Assembly: GCF_023161665.1 (NCBI RefSeq)
Contig: NZ_JALNTW010000005.1
Span: 62,001-126,000 of the forward strand
Length of the DNA: 64,000 nucleotides
Direction of reading: 5' to 3'
Source: Shewanella sp. 1CM18E
Lineage (GTDB): Bacteria; Pseudomonadota; Gammaproteobacteria; Enterobacterales; Shewanellaceae
A program made the position numbers and the translations under genes. The notes beneath the pieces were generated by a model, which did not search any database, had not been told where the DNA came from, and was given only the letters and a program-made list of their open reading frames with translations. Below are positions 45,077-54,767 of the stretch, one piece after another. Within the stretch, counting starts at the first letter, position 1. Each line of letters opens with the position of its first letter.

Positions 45077-45772
45077 ATGGCAGGGCAAGTACTCGTTGAG
45101 CAGATCTCAGGCTTATATCATGGTGAAGCAATCGTCGCATTAGGCGGGGTGACTTCAGGTATTAATCACAAAAGCGCTGCCAGCACATTACAGGTTGGTA
45201 CTCAGGCTGTAGCCGGAGATGCACAGGCTGATCCTAAGCATCACGGCGGAGTAGATCGAGTATTGCATCATTTTCCACGTGAACATTATGGCCAATATCG
45301 TCGCTGGGATATGATGACCGGCTTTAAGGATGCGCCAGCAATGGGTGAGAACATAAGCACTGTGGGTTTAGATGAAACCCAAGTGCATATCGGCGATATC
45401 ATTAAAATTGGTGAGGTTGAGCTGCAAGTGACTCAACCGCGCTCGCCGTGCTTTAAATTAAATCTGCAATTTGGTCACCAAGAGTTTGCCTTAGCCATGC
45501 AGCAAAGTGGTCGCTGTGGTTGGTTTTATCGCGTATTAACCCCTGGCAACATTTCAGCCAAGGACTCGGTAGTGCTAGTAAAGCGCATAACAGATATTAG
45601 CGTTGCCGAAGCTATGCATATCTATTTTTTACCTGAGTTTGATGCCGCGCAATATCAGCGTTTAGCTGACTGTGAAGGACTAGCGAGATCTTGGGTGAAT
45701 AGCTTACAGCGCCGCATTGAAAACCAGGCGATTGAAGATTGGCAAATGCGGTTATACGGGCCGCAAAAATAA
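45077..45772 (+). CDS. MOSC-domain protein, YiiM type
   Basis: 231 residues from ATG 45077, with TAGGAA at 7 nt; the open frame extends upstream but that part is unlikely to be translated. A MOSC beta-barrel (about 35-165) has GDAQADPKHHGGVDRVLHHF and the sulfur-carrier region QPRSPCFKLN with the candidate catalytic Cys. A C-terminal three-helix domain (about 170-231) is typical of YiiM. MOSC proteins bind molybdenum cofactor or sulfide and in some families reduce N-hydroxylated compounds. Proximity to moa, mod and fdh genes fits a cofactor role. Confidence 0.88.
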   Translation: MAGQVLVEQISGLYHGEAIVALGGVTSGINHKSAASTLQVGTQAVAGDAQADPKHHGGVDRVLHHFPREHYGQYRRWDMMTGFKDAPAMGENISTVGLDETQVHIGDIIKIGEVELQVTQPRSPCFKLNLQFGHQEFALAMQQSGRCGWFYRVLTPGNISAKDSVVLVKRITDISVAEAMHIYFLPEFDAAQYQRLADCEGLARSWVNSLQRRIENQAIEDWQMRLYGPQK

Positions 45773-45805
45773 AGTGTTAATTAATACATTCAAGGAGTAG
45801 AAGTG

Positions 45806-46168
45806 ATGACCCAAGATGAAAAGAACATGGGGATAATAGTGCAGGTTGCGAGCTTTTCAGGTTACCTCGTCCCCTTTGGTAGTATTTTAGGGCCGTTGAT
45901 TGTTTGGCTGATGAAGCGCGATGAATTTCCGTTTGTAGATAGCTGTGGGCGTAACTGTCTAAACTTTAAAATCAGCCTATTTATCTACGTGAGCATTAGC
46001 GCCATTTTAATGTTTATCGGTATTGGCTTTATCCTTTTAGCACTGCTGGCAATCGCCGATATCGTGTTTACCGTTATCGCAGCCATTAAAGCCAGTGAAG
46101 GCAAAAGCTATCAGTATCCGCTGACTATTAACTTTATTAAGCCAAGAACAGAAGCTGATCTAGTTTAA
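45806..46168 (+). CDS. DUF4870 small membrane protein
   Basis: 120 residues with three to four hydrophobic helices. Start ATG 45806 has AAGGAG upstream; a GTG at 45803 overlaps. The MTQDEKNMGIIVQVASF start, FGSILGPLIVWLMKRDEFPFVDS and the CLNFKISLFIY segment are characteristic of DUF4870 (Tic20-like) proteins. Role unknown; inner-membrane location expected. The gene follows the MOSC gene by 33 bp and may be co-transcribed. Confidence 0.8.
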   Translation: MTQDEKNMGIIVQVASFSGYLVPFGSILGPLIVWLMKRDEFPFVDSCGRNCLNFKISLFIYVSISAILMFIGIGFILLALLAIADIVFTVIAAIKASEGKSYQYPLTINFIKPRTEADLV

Positions 46169-46180
46169 TACAGTAGCAAA

Positions 46181-46209
46181 CCAGCCTAGCGATAAGCTCG
46201 GTAGGCTGG
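46181..46209. terminator. Candidate hairpin between convergent genes
   Basis: CCAGCCTA (46181-46188) pairs with TAGGCTGG (46202-46209) across a 13-nt loop. No clear T run, so terminator activity is uncertain. It separates DUF4870 and chemotaxis genes. Confidence 0.4.
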
Positions 46210-46220
46210 ATATTAGGGGA

Positions 46221-48137
46221 TTACACCTTAAAGCTTGCGACTAATGAGTCGAGCCTGTGGGCCAATTGGATCAGGCTTTGACTGGCTTTGGCTGCATCTT
46301 CTGCAGTATCAGCCGTACGCAAGGTAATATCATTAATGTCGCTGACGTTACGATTAATATCTTCAACAACGGTTGATTGCTCTTCTGTTGCAGCGGCAAC
46401 CTGAATATTCATATCGCTAATAGAGCCTATACGCTCACTAATACCTGTGAGTGACAAGCTCGCTTCATCAACAGCAGTAACGCCAGCAACCGAACGTGTG
46501 CGGCTTTGCTGCATAGCTTCTACTGCGCGAGTCGCTTCAGCTTGCAGCTTATCAATCATTACCTGTACTTCGTTAGTTGAGGTGGCGGTGCGAGAAGCAA
46601 GGTTACGCACTTCATCGGCAACAACGGCAAACCCACGACCGGCTTCTCCAGCACGAGCTGCTTCAATCGCTGCGTTTAATGCTAGCAAATTGGTTTGCTC
46701 AGACACTGCGCGGATCACATCTAATATAGATTCAATAGATTTGGTATGAATAGCTAATGACTCAACCACTTCACCTACTTGCTCAACATCGTCAGAAAGC
46801 TGGTTAATGGTTTCGCGAGCACGAGTTACCACCACTTGGCCATTGCTTGAGTCAGTATCGGCTGCTCTTGCAGTGTCGGCAGCTTGAGCAGCGTTACTTG
46901 CAATCTCGTTAACAGTAGCGCCCATTTCGTTGATAGCTGCTACAACCATGATGGTTTGGTCTTTTTGCAATTGGCTATCTTCAAGTGTGCGCTGTGCTTG
47001 ATGTAATACATCATTTGCCGATGCAGTTAGTAGTGCACTGGCTTCACCTACTTCAATGACAGATGCTTGGATCTTGCTGATAAAGCTATTAAAACCTTTA
47101 GCCAGTTGGGCTAACTCATCATTGCCTTCAACGGGTAAGCGCTGACGTAAATCGCCTTCGCCTTCACCTATGTTTTGCAGCATGTCAGCAACGTGGGCAA
47201 TAGGGCGACTAACTGAGCTAGCGACTAGGCTAGCGAGTGCAATAAAAATGGCCGCAATGACTGCAGTCCAAATTAAGATTTTATAAGCAGATTCTTCTAA
47301 TAGGGCGAAGATTTCACTTTCAGGAACTTGGGCAATTAAGTACCAATCCATAGACGGGATATAGCTACTGGCAATCAGCATTGCTTGGCCGTCGACATCG
47401 GCTTTAAGCAAATTAAAATCGCTTGTTTGCATTAAACCTGAGGTATCTACGCCGCGGTATAAACTGGATAAGCTGGCACGGCCCATTTGCTGTGGATCTT
47501 GGTGTAATTGCACCTGGCCCTTGTTATCAACTAAATACACAAAGCCTGACTGCTCGATTTTAAATGAGCGCAACAGTTGCACCATATCATCAAGAGATTT
47601 TGCTAGGCCAACTAACCCGCGGCCATTTGGCTGCTGATAATTGATAAACAGTTTAACGTCACCATTTTGTTCAGTGAACACATTGAGCATTTTCTCTTGG
47701 CCACTGTTTTTATAATCGAAAAACCATGCGTCTTGAGTTGGCGACAGCAGACGTAAAAATCCATCTTGAGTGTAATAAGCGCCAGTGTCTCTATCGGCAA
47801 AAGACGCCTGAGCTAATTGGTATTGGCGTGATACATCACCTAATAAATCAACCACCAGATCTTGATGGCTAGCTGGGCGACCATCTTCAAGCCACTGCAA
47901 TAACATTCTATTGCTGGCCAATTGCTCAGCGGCATGCATCAAGGTCGAAATATTCAGATCGATTTTATTGCGGATCTGCGCCAGCATATTTGGCATTTCA
48001 GAGCTAAGCATACGCTGCTCAACGACTTGCTTAGCACTTTGTTGACTAAGAACTCCTACCAGAGCGGTTGATAGCAATACTGCTGTGGTGACGCAGAGAA
48101 GAATTTTTTGTTTGATGGTGAGCATATTCAATTTCAT
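46221..48137 (-). CDS. Methyl-accepting chemotaxis protein
   Basis: 638 residues. Helix 1 (about 10-30), a large periplasmic sensor domain (about 35-280; with [23 protein letters not shown] and [19 protein letters not shown] as in Cache domains), helix 2 (about 285-310), HAMP, and a signalling domain with the conserved tip [19 protein letters not shown]. Senses a small molecule outside the cell and controls CheA. No C-terminal CheR-binding pentapeptide is seen (ends ASFKV). The ligand is unknown; monocistronic. Confidence 0.93.
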   Translation of the reverse strand: MKLNMLTIKQKILLCVTTAVLLSTALVGVLSQQSAKQVVEQRMLSSEMPNMLAQIRNKIDLNISTLMHAAEQLASNRMLLQWLEDGRPASHQDLVVDLLGDVSRQYQLAQASFADRDTGAYYTQDGFLRLLSPTQDAWFFDYKNSGQEKMLNVFTEQNGDVKLFINYQQPNGRGLVGLAKSLDDMVQLLRSFKIEQSGFVYLVDNKGQVQLHQDPQQMGRASLSSLYRGVDTSGLMQTSDFNLLKADVDGQAMLIASSYIPSMDWYLIAQVPESEIFALLEESAYKILIWTAVIAAIFIALASLVASSVSRPIAHVADMLQNIGEGEGDLRQRLPVEGNDELAQLAKGFNSFISKIQASVIEVGEASALLTASANDVLHQAQRTLEDSQLQKDQTIMVVAAINEMGATVNEIASNAAQAADTARAADTDSSNGQVVVTRARETINQLSDDVEQVGEVVESLAIHTKSIESILDVIRAVSEQTNLLALNAAIEAARAGEAGRGFAVVADEVRNLASRTATSTNEVQVMIDKLQAEATRAVEAMQQSRTRSVAGVTAVDEASLSLTGISERIGSISDMNIQVAAATEEQSTVVEDINRNVSDINDITLRTADTAEDAAKASQSLIQLAHRLDSLVASFKV

Positions 48138-48345
48138 AAAAATTAGATTGCCTATACAGCCAAAACGATGACCGAATTAATGGAGTGCAGAGTCGATATC
48201 ACATCAGCAAAATGGCTTTTTGCTAGGCGATATATAAGGATATAACTTGTAGGGGATATAGGTAGGTATCTGAATTTCAGTCTGAAATTTGTACGCTTTA
48301 TTATGGTGGCGGATTATGGCGATGTTTTGTGCTGGGTGCAACCGA

Positions 48346-48371
48346 AAACGCACACCTTTTGGTGTGCGTTT
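48346..48371 (-). terminator. Intrinsic terminator after etfD, possibly bidirectional
   Basis: AAACGCACACC (48346-48356) and GGTGTGCGTTT (48361-48371) form a perfect 11-bp stem with loop TTTT. On the minus strand it ends in four T. Confidence 0.8.
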
Positions 48372-48392
48372 ACATTATTACCTTATTGCTAA

Positions 48393-50042
48393 CTACATAT
48401 TTGGATAGTTAGGGCCACCGCCGCCTTCTGGCGTTACCCAAGTGATATTTTGACTTGGGTCTTTAATGTCACAGGTTTTACAGTGAATACAGTTTTGGCC
48501 ATTGATAACAAACTTCTTCTCGCCAGCTTCCTCAATGACTTCATAAACACCGGCAGGGCAGTAGCGCTGCGCCGGTTCATCAAACTTAACTAAGTTGACG
48601 TCAATTGGAATGCGGGCATCTTTTAAACGCAGATGACACAACTGATCTTCTTCATGATAAGTATTTGAAAGGTAAACTGACGACAGCTTATCGAAGCTGA
48701 GTTTGCCATCTGGTTTTGGATAATCAATTTTATTATAGGCGCTGGCTTCTGCCATTTGAGCATAATCAGGCTGATCATCGCGCAAAGTGATTGGCAGCTT
48801 ACCACCAAACCAGTTTTGGTCGATAAAGTTAAACGCACCACCTAAGTAAGTGCCAAACTTATGCATAGCAGGGCCGAAGTTACGTGAAGCGTAAAGCTCC
48901 TCTTTCAGCCAACTCTGATCAAAGCGGTCTTGCAGACAATCAAGATCTTTACCAGGCTCAACACCAGCCATCATAGCTTGCCCAAGTGTTTCAGCGGCTA
49001 AAATGCCACTCTTCATTGCGGTGTGGGTGCCTTTGATTTTGGCAAAGTTCAGTGTGCCAGCATCGCAGCCAATAATCATGCCGCCAGGGAAGGTCAGTTT
49101 AGGTAACGAGTTTAGGCCGCCCTTAGTGATTGCGCGTGCGCCATAGGCAATGCGTTCACCGCCAGTGAGGGTTTTAGCAATCACCGGATGCGTTTTGAAG
49201 CGTTGGAACTCATCAAATGGGCTCAAGTGTGGATTTTTGTAGTTTAGATCGACAATTAAACCCACGGCGATTTGATTATCTTCAAGGTGATACATAAAAC
49301 CACCGCCGGATGCACCGTCAACTAACGGCCAGCCACCAGTGTGCACCACTTTACCCAGTTCATGTTGTTCGCTTGGTACCGTCCAGATCTCTTTAAAACC
49401 TAAACCATAGTGTTGCGCGGTTTTACCATTATCAAGGTGGAACTTCTCGATAAGCTGTTTGCCTAGGTGGCCGCGACAACCTTCGCCAAATACCGTGTAC
49501 TTAGCATGTAGCTCCATGCCTGGCTCGTAACCGTCTTTAGGTTGGCCATCTTCGCCAACGCCCATGTCACCAATTTGAATGCCTTTAACACTGCCATCTT
49601 CGTTAAATAGCAACTCGCTTGCAGGGAACCCAGGGAATACCTCTACACCTAACTCTTCAGCGCGTTCAGCTAACCAGCGGCATAAATTGCCGACACTAAT
49701 AATATAGTTGCCTTGGTTATGCATCGTTTTGGGAACAAGGGCATTAGGCATGGCTCTGGCATCGGTAGCAGAGCTGAGCATATGGATTTCATCATGAGTG
49801 ACAGCAGTATTGAGCGGGGCGCCTTTATCACGCCAATCGTCAAAAAGTTCATCGAGTACTTTAGGCTCGAATACTGCGCCAGATAAAATGTGCGCGCCCA
49901 CTTCGGAGCCTTTTTCTACCACGCAAACACTCAGCTCTTGGCCACTGTCTTTAGATATTTGCATCAAACGACATGCTGCGGCTAACCCAGAGGGGCCTGC
50001 ACCCACGATTACTACATCGAATTCCATCGATTCGCGTTCCAT
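48393..50042 (-). CDS. etfD: Electron transfer flavoprotein-ubiquinone oxidoreductase
   Basis: 549 residues from ATG 50042, preceded by AAGGAAAGGTG; a GTG at 50099 would add 19 residues. FAD-binding GAGPSGLAAACRL is at about 14-26. The C-terminal domain binds a [4Fe-4S] cluster through CPAG and CIHCKTCD, and the end EGGGGPNYPNM is typical of the family. It passes electrons from ETF (fatty acid and amino acid oxidation) to quinone at the inner membrane. ETF subunits are not in this window. Confidence 0.95.
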   Translation of the reverse strand: MERESMEFDVVIVGAGPSGLAAACRLMQISKDSGQELSVCVVEKGSEVGAHILSGAVFEPKVLDELFDDWRDKGAPLNTAVTHDEIHMLSSATDARAMPNALVPKTMHNQGNYIISVGNLCRWLAERAEELGVEVFPGFPASELLFNEDGSVKGIQIGDMGVGEDGQPKDGYEPGMELHAKYTVFGEGCRGHLGKQLIEKFHLDNGKTAQHYGLGFKEIWTVPSEQHELGKVVHTGGWPLVDGASGGGFMYHLEDNQIAVGLIVDLNYKNPHLSPFDEFQRFKTHPVIAKTLTGGERIAYGARAITKGGLNSLPKLTFPGGMIIGCDAGTLNFAKIKGTHTAMKSGILAAETLGQAMMAGVEPGKDLDCLQDRFDQSWLKEELYASRNFGPAMHKFGTYLGGAFNFIDQNWFGGKLPITLRDDQPDYAQMAEASAYNKIDYPKPDGKLSFDKLSSVYLSNTYHEEDQLCHLRLKDARIPIDVNLVKFDEPAQRYCPAGVYEVIEEAGEKKFVINGQNCIHCKTCDIKDPSQNITWVTPEGGGGPNYPNM

Positions 50043-50201
50043 CAGATCACCTTTCCTTCTTATTCCCCCGCTGATAATAGTGCCAATTGAATCAACCACA
50101 CTATAAACGGGTGTTTTAATGTTTGCTTCACCTTACCTGAAAATCGCTTAAGGTCACAGCGTTTCCACACTTGTGATGCAGATATTTTAATCGATTTATG
50201 G

Positions 50202-50217
50202 CGTGATTACTGTCACA
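50202..50217. promoter_or_regulatory. CRP-like site between etfD and moaA
   Basis: CGTGA-TTACTG-TCACA matches 9 of 10 consensus positions. Its centre is about 91.5 bp before a start predicted from a TATAAT -10 (50289-50294), a position used by class I CRP promoters, and about 168 bp from the etfD start. More TCACA half-sites lie nearby (near 50152 and 50272). Confidence 0.55.
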
Positions 50218-50302
50218 AAAACTTTATATGTGCAGCTTTTTGACGGCAAATGTGGTCTAGAGGGTATGGTTTGTCACAGAAATACGCCTATAATCAAGGT
50301 TG

Positions 50303-50418
50303 ACGGTTCTCCGAGCTTCTTACCCTACGTCGAGACAGATACGGGTTTTTAGCCGTGGCAATAACGCCACCGGGGTGGGAAAAGAAATGATCTCACCTCC
50401 CCTTACTTGGAAAGGTGA
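50303..50418 (+). promoter_or_regulatory. Moco-type riboswitch upstream of moaA
   Basis: The leader carries landmarks of the Moco RNA motif found before moaA in gammaproteobacteria: CTCCGAG, then GCCGTGGC, CGCCACCGGGGTGGGAAA, and a terminal CACCTCCCC. The last arm TCACCT (50393-50398) pairs perfectly with AGGTGA (50413-50418), which is part of the ribosome binding site. This suggests translational control by molybdenum cofactor. The complete fold was not computed. Confidence 0.8.
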
Positions 50419-50420
50419 TC

Positions 50421-51401
50421 ATGTCCCAACTACAAGACAATTTTGGTCGACGGTTTCATTATCTGCGTATGTCAGTGACTGACGTATGTAACTTTAAATG
50501 CACCTATTGCCTCCCTGATGGCTACCGCCCAGACGGTAAGCCTAAGTTTCTTGATCTTAACGAGATTGAGAATTTAGTTTCGGCTTTCTCGCAAGTGGGC
50601 ACTCAAAAAATCCGCATTACTGGCGGTGAGCCCTCGCTGCGTAAAGACTTTACCGACATCATTCGCATCGTTAACGACAACGATAAAATCAACACCATTG
50701 CCACGACAACCAACGGTTATCGTTTAGCTAAGCACGCCCAAGAGTGGTATGACGCAGGGCTAAGACGCATCAATATTTCGGTCGATAGTTTAGATCCGAA
50801 GATGTTCTACCAGATCACCGGTGAGAATAAGTTTGATGAAGTAATGCGTGGGGTTGATGCGGCATTAGAGGCAGGCTTTGAGCGAGTTAAAATCAATGCC
50901 GTACTGCTTAAAGGCCTTAACGATAAAGACCTACCGCGTTTTTTACATTGGATTAAGAGCACGCCGATAGATCTGCGCTTTATCGAATTAATGGAAACTG
51001 GTTTAGGCCACGACTACTTCAAAGCTCACCATTTAGCGGGTAATGATATTAAGCAGCAGCTAGAGCAAGCGGGTTGGCAATTTGATACGCCAGCGCCGGA
51101 TGACGGCCCTGCTCAAAACTTCAGCCATGAAGACTATCAAGGTCGTATTGGCCTTATCATGCCTTATGCTAAAAATTTCTGTGCCAGCTGTAACCGCCTA
51201 CGGGTATCGGCTAAAGGCAAGTTACACCTTTGCTTATTCACCGAAAATGGCGTTGATTTACGCGATTTGCTGCAATCATCTGATCAACAAGCGGAATTAA
51301 TTGAACGCTTGCACGGCCAGTTAGCACAGAAAAAAGAAACCCACTTCCTGCATGATGGCATTACGGGTGTGACACAGCACTTAGCCTCAATTGGCGGCTA
51401 A
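50421..51401 (+). CDS. moaA: GTP 3',8-cyclase
   Basis: 327 residues (with GTG 50415 as a minor alternative start). A radical SAM enzyme that converts GTP to 3',8-cyclo-7,8-dihydro-GTP, the first step of molybdenum cofactor synthesis. The N-terminal cluster CNFKCTYC (about 23-30), the GGEPSLR motif and a second C-terminal cluster CASCNRLR with a third Cys nearby (HLCLF) are all visible. The last residues GG match the conserved C-terminal diglycine of MoaA. Leader is a Moco-type riboswitch. Confidence 0.95.
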   Translation: MSQLQDNFGRRFHYLRMSVTDVCNFKCTYCLPDGYRPDGKPKFLDLNEIENLVSAFSQVGTQKIRITGGEPSLRKDFTDIIRIVNDNDKINTIATTTNGYRLAKHAQEWYDAGLRRINISVDSLDPKMFYQITGENKFDEVMRGVDAALEAGFERVKINAVLLKGLNDKDLPRFLHWIKSTPIDLRFIELMETGLGHDYFKAHHLAGNDIKQQLEQAGWQFDTPAPDDGPAQNFSHEDYQGRIGLIMPYAKNFCASCNRLRVSAKGKLHLCLFTENGVDLRDLLQSSDQQAELIERLHGQLAQKKETHFLHDGITGVTQHLASIGG

Positions 51402-51412
51402 TTAAATTCTGA

Positions 51413-51437
51413 TCTGACGCAACTTAGTTGCGTCAGA
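51413..51437. other. Perfect hairpin between moaA and moaB
   Basis: TCTGACGCAAC (51413-51423) and GTTGCGTCAGA (51427-51437) form an 11-bp stem with loop TTA, 12 nt past the moaA stop. No T run follows. A TATAAT box (51445-51450) directly after could start a moaB transcript. It may uncouple moaA (riboswitch-controlled) from the rest. Confidence 0.6.
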
Positions 51438-51498
51438 AGCTGGGTATAATTGTCACTAACACTCAGTCAGCAATGATTCGGATAAATAAGAGACCATA

Positions 51499-52023
51499 AT
51501 GGGACACTGCACTCAAAGCCAGTTTACGGCGCTTAATATTGCTGTTTTAACCTTATCTGACACCCGAGATTTTACTTCTGATACTTCAGGTGCTTTCCTC
51601 GCCACAGCATTACTAGAGGCTGGCCATACGCTTGCAGATCGACAGATCATTAAAGACGATAAGTATCAAATTCGCTCAGTGCTTTCTCAATGGATAGCAT
51701 CCGATGATGTACAGGTAATTATTACCACAGGTGGCACAGGCTTTACCGACAGAGACAACACCCCTGAAGCGGTTAAGCCGTTATTTGATCGCGAGATTGA
51801 AGGCTTTGGTGAGCTGTTTAGGCACATCACTTATACCGAGCTGGGCACTTCAACTGTGCAATCTCGCGCACTTGGTGGTTTTGCCAATAAAACCGCAATC
51901 TTCTGCTTACCTGGCTCAACAGGCGCGTGTAAAACCGGTTGGAATAAGCTGATTAAAGAACAACTTGATGCAACACATCGCCCTTGTAACTTTGTGATGC
52001 ACGTGAAAAAAATCACCGAATAG
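51499..52023 (+). CDS. moaB: Molybdenum cofactor biosynthesis protein B
   Basis: 174 residues, usual length. The MoaB/Mog fold: [19 protein letters not shown] near the start, [22 protein letters not shown] (the GGTG and DxTPE motifs), and [16 protein letters not shown] near the end. The protein binds molybdopterin or adenylates it. It follows moaA and precedes moaC; cytoplasmic. Confidence 0.94.
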   Translation: MGHCTQSQFTALNIAVLTLSDTRDFTSDTSGAFLATALLEAGHTLADRQIIKDDKYQIRSVLSQWIASDDVQVIITTGGTGFTDRDNTPEAVKPLFDREIEGFGELFRHITYTELGTSTVQSRALGGFANKTAIFCLPGSTGACKTGWNKLIKEQLDATHRPCNFVMHVKKITE

Positions 52024-52085
52024 ATCTCTTAAGAGCTCTTTATTGCGGTACTTTGACCATATTTTTAGAAAAAGGCGTAACTCTA

Positions 52086-52562
52086 ATGACCAATGCTTTT
52101 ACCCATATTAATGCAGATGGCAACGCTCACATGGTAGATGTGACCGATAAGTCTGTAACAGAGCGTGAAGCGCGTGCAGAAGCCTACATTGAAATGGCGA
52201 GCGAAACCCTAGAGATGATAATGAGTGGCAGCCACCATAAAGGTGATGTATTTGCTACAGCTCGTATCGCTGGTATTCAAGCGGCAAAGAAAACCTCTGA
52301 TTTGATCCCGCTATGTCATCCTCTTATGTTGACCAAGGTGGAAGTTGAGCTGGAAGCACAACCTGAACATAACCGTGTGTGGATCCGCAGTTTATGTAAG
52401 CTTTCAGGTAAAACCGGTGTTGAAATGGAAGCGCTAACGGCGGCATCTACAGCAGCTTTAACCATTTACGATATGTGTAAAGCCGTGCAAAAAGACATGG
52501 TGATTTCTCAAGTTCGCTTAACTGAGAAACGTGGCGGTAAGTCTGGGCACTTTAAGGTATAG
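52086..52562 (+). CDS. moaC: Cyclic pyranopterin monophosphate synthase
   Basis: 158 residues from ATG 52086, which fits homolog starts; the open frame begins at 52053. It rearranges the MoaA product to cPMP. Conserved: [46 protein letters not shown] (active-site His), and [21 protein letters not shown] with KRGGKSGHF at the end. It is followed 8 bp later by moaD. Cytoplasmic. Confidence 0.95.
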   Translation: MTNAFTHINADGNAHMVDVTDKSVTEREARAEAYIEMASETLEMIMSGSHHKGDVFATARIAGIQAAKKTSDLIPLCHPLMLTKVEVELEAQPEHNRVWIRSLCKLSGKTGVEMEALTAASTAALTIYDMCKAVQKDMVISQVRLTEKRGGKSGHFKV

Positions 52563-52570
52563 AGAAGATT

Positions 52571-52822
52571 ATGATTAACGTATTATTTTTTGCACAAGTT
52601 AGAGAGCTTCTAGGCACAGCCGGCGTAAAAGTTGAAGCAGGTGAAAACACCCAAACAGCTGAAGGCTTACGCGCAACGTTAGCGGCAACTGATGAAAAAT
52701 GGGCTAAAGTGCTTGCATCTGACAAGCTATTAGTTGCGGTAAACCAAACCATCAGTCAGTGGGATACGCCAGTTGTTGATGGTGACGAAGTGGCATTTTT
52801 CCCACCAGTAACCGGAGGTTAA
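52571..52822 (+). CDS. moaD: Molybdopterin synthase small (sulfur carrier) subunit
   Basis: 83 residues with a ubiquitin-like fold and the essential C-terminal Gly-Gly (FFPPVTGG), which is converted to a thiocarboxylate and donates sulfur to cPMP. The gene is 1 bp from moaE, so the two subunits are made together. AGAAG precedes its ATG. Confidence 0.94.
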   Translation: MINVLFFAQVRELLGTAGVKVEAGENTQTAEGLRATLAATDEKWAKVLASDKLLVAVNQTISQWDTPVVDGDEVAFFPPVTGG

Positions 52823-52823
52823 G

Positions 52824-53276
52824 ATGATCCGTGTACAAACTGCAGATTTCAGCGTACCCGATGAGTATCAGCTAATTAGCCAAGATAACAGCGACGGCGC
52901 AGTGGTGACTTTTGTGGGTAAAGTGCGTGATTTTAATGATGGTAGCGCTGTTACCGATCTGACATTAGAGCATTACCCTGGCATGACCGAAGCGGTACTG
53001 AATCAGATTGAAGCCGAGGCGCGTGAGCGCTGGCCATTAAACAACGTCACCATTATTCACCGTGTTGGCGCCATGGCGTTAGGCGAGCAGATTGTATTTA
53101 TTGGCGTGACCAGCGCCCATCGAAAAGCGGCATTTGCTGCCTGTGAGTTCTTAATCGATTTTCTAAAGACCAAAGCACCGTTTTGGAAACTAGAAGCCGG
53201 TGATAAAGGCGCAAACTGGGTTGAAGCCCGCGATGCCGATGAGCAAGCAGCCAAGATGTGGGACAACAAAGCTTAA
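52824..53276 (+). CDS. moaE: Molybdopterin synthase catalytic subunit
   Basis: 150 residues. With MoaD it converts cPMP to molybdopterin. Family marks: GAVVTFVGKVRDFND, LEHYPGMTEAVL, HRVGAMALGEQIVFIGVTSAHR and FLKTKAPFWKLE, the last with the catalytic Lys. GGAGG in the end of moaD is its ribosome binding site. It ends the moaABCDE set, 31 bp before modA. Confidence 0.95.
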   Translation: MIRVQTADFSVPDEYQLISQDNSDGAVVTFVGKVRDFNDGSAVTDLTLEHYPGMTEAVLNQIEAEARERWPLNNVTIIHRVGAMALGEQIVFIGVTSAHRKAAFAACEFLIDFLKTKAPFWKLEAGDKGANWVEARDADEQAAKMWDNKA

Positions 53277-53307
53277 ATTAGCCTTGTATTGCTAGGAGAA
53301 GAGCTTA

Positions 53308-54087
53308 ATGAAGTTTAGGGTAGTGATGTTAGCGCTGTTGTTGCCGTTACTGGTTCTCAGTAAAGGCGTGTTCGCAGCGCAAGATGTACCAGCAATTGCA
53401 GCGGCATCGAGCATTAAGTTTGCGCTTGATGATATTGCTAAGCAATTTACCCAAGAGACCGGGCGTAAAGTGCGGATCTCCTACGGCTCTTCTGGCAACT
53501 TTGTGGCGCAAATTAGAAACGGTGCGCCATTTGAGTTGTTTTTGTCCGCGGACGAACGTTATACCCAGCAATTAAGCCAAGCTAAAGAAACCCCAGATGA
53601 CGGCGTTATTTATGCGGTTGGCCAGTTAGCCATAGCGGCACCTAAGTCGTCACCTTTACCGCTTGATGGCGATTTAGCAGGAGTTAAACAACTGCTGCAA
53701 TCCCAGCAATTAAAGCGTTTTGCCATTGCTAATCCTGACCATGCGCCCTATGGCGAACGTGCGAAAGAAGTGCTGCAAAAAGTAGGACTTTGGCAAGAGA
53801 TCCAGCCGAATTTGGTGTTTGGCGAAAACGTCTCACAAGCGGCGCAGTTTGCGGTAAGTGGCGCAACGCAAGGTGGTTTAGTGGCGTTATCTTTAGCGGT
53901 TGCTAAGCCTTTTAAGGCGCGTGCGAATTACGTGGTGATCCCACAAGAATATTATACGCCGCTCGATCAGCGTATGGTATTAACCTTAAAAGCGGGTGAA
54001 ACCGCTAAACTGTTTTATAGCTATTTGCAGTCTGACACTGCTCAGTCTGTGTTTGCCGATTACGGCTTTGCGAGAGCGACAAATTAA
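53308..54087 (+). CDS. modA: Molybdate ABC transporter, periplasmic binding protein
   Basis: 259 residues. Signal peptide (about 1-23, cleavage after FA) and the ModA fold: AAASSIKFALDDIAKQF, the YGSSGNFVAQIRNGAPFELF segment that binds oxyanion, and IANPDHAPYGERAKEVL. The C-terminal stop overlaps modB by 1 bp (ATTAATGG). It binds molybdate or tungstate for the channel ModB and ATPase ModC. Being next to moa genes places uptake and cofactor synthesis together. A GGAG sits before ATG 53308. Confidence 0.95.
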   Translation: MKFRVVMLALLLPLLVLSKGVFAAQDVPAIAAASSIKFALDDIAKQFTQETGRKVRISYGSSGNFVAQIRNGAPFELFLSADERYTQQLSQAKETPDDGVIYAVGQLAIAAPKSSPLPLDGDLAGVKQLLQSQQLKRFAIANPDHAPYGERAKEVLQKVGLWQEIQPNLVFGENVSQAAQFAVSGATQGGLVALSLAVAKPFKARANYVVIPQEYYTPLDQRMVLTLKAGETAKLFYSYLQSDTAQSVFADYGFARATN

Positions 54088-54767
54088 TGGATTGGCAAGC
54101 CTTACTGCTATCAATAAAACTCAGCACAGTTACTGTGCTTATCTTGATCCCCTTGGCAATTATTGCCGGACGTTTTCTAGCTTACCGTCACTTTCGGGGT
54201 AAGTCCTGGGTTGAAGCCTTAGTCATGGTGCCATTAGTGCTGCCACCTACCGTTATTGGTTACTATTTGCTGGTGGGTTTAGGTAGCGAGTCTTGGCTTG
54301 GACGCACGCTAGAGCAACTGCTTGGCCACCAATTAGTGTTTCATTTTTCTGGGCTAGTGGTTGCGTCAATCTTAGTTAATATTCCTTTTGCTATTCAGCC
54401 AATTCAGCGTGCTTTTGAAGCTGTGCCTGAAGATGTACGTGACGCAGCCGCCTGCTGCGGTATGAGTCGCTTAAAAGTGTTATTTAAAATCGAGCTGCCT
54501 ATGGTGTGGCCGGGTGTACTCACTGCCATGGTGTTGTGTTTTTCCCATGTATTGGGTGAGTTTGGTGTGGTACTGATGATGGGCGGTAATATCGCTGGCG
54601 AAACCAAAACCATTGCCATCTCAATTTACGATAGCGTGCAGGCATTCGATTTTGCTAGTGCAGGTAATATGTCGTTGGTGTTATTGCTGTTTGCAGTCAC
54701 TGTACTGGCCTTGACGACTAGCTTGTCTCGACGTGTTGGAGGCCAGCATGTCGCAAACCGTCGCTGA
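54087..54767 (+). CDS. modB: Molybdate ABC transporter permease
   Basis: 226 residues with five to six helices. The ABC permease EAA-like loop is AVPEDVRDAAACCGMSRLKVLFKIELPMVWPG, which docks onto ModC; ending with SHVLGEFGVVLMMGGNIAGETKT, characteristic of ModB. The start codon overlaps the modA stop, and the end overlaps modC by 20 bp, so the three genes are tightly coupled. Confidence 0.94.
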   Translation: MDWQALLLSIKLSTVTVLILIPLAIIAGRFLAYRHFRGKSWVEALVMVPLVLPPTVIGYYLLVGLGSESWLGRTLEQLLGHQLVFHFSGLVVASILVNIPFAIQPIQRAFEAVPEDVRDAAACCGMSRLKVLFKIELPMVWPGVLTAMVLCFSHVLGEFGVVLMMGGNIAGETKTIAISIYDSVQAFDFASAGNMSLVLLLFAVTVLALTTSLSRRVGGQHVANRR

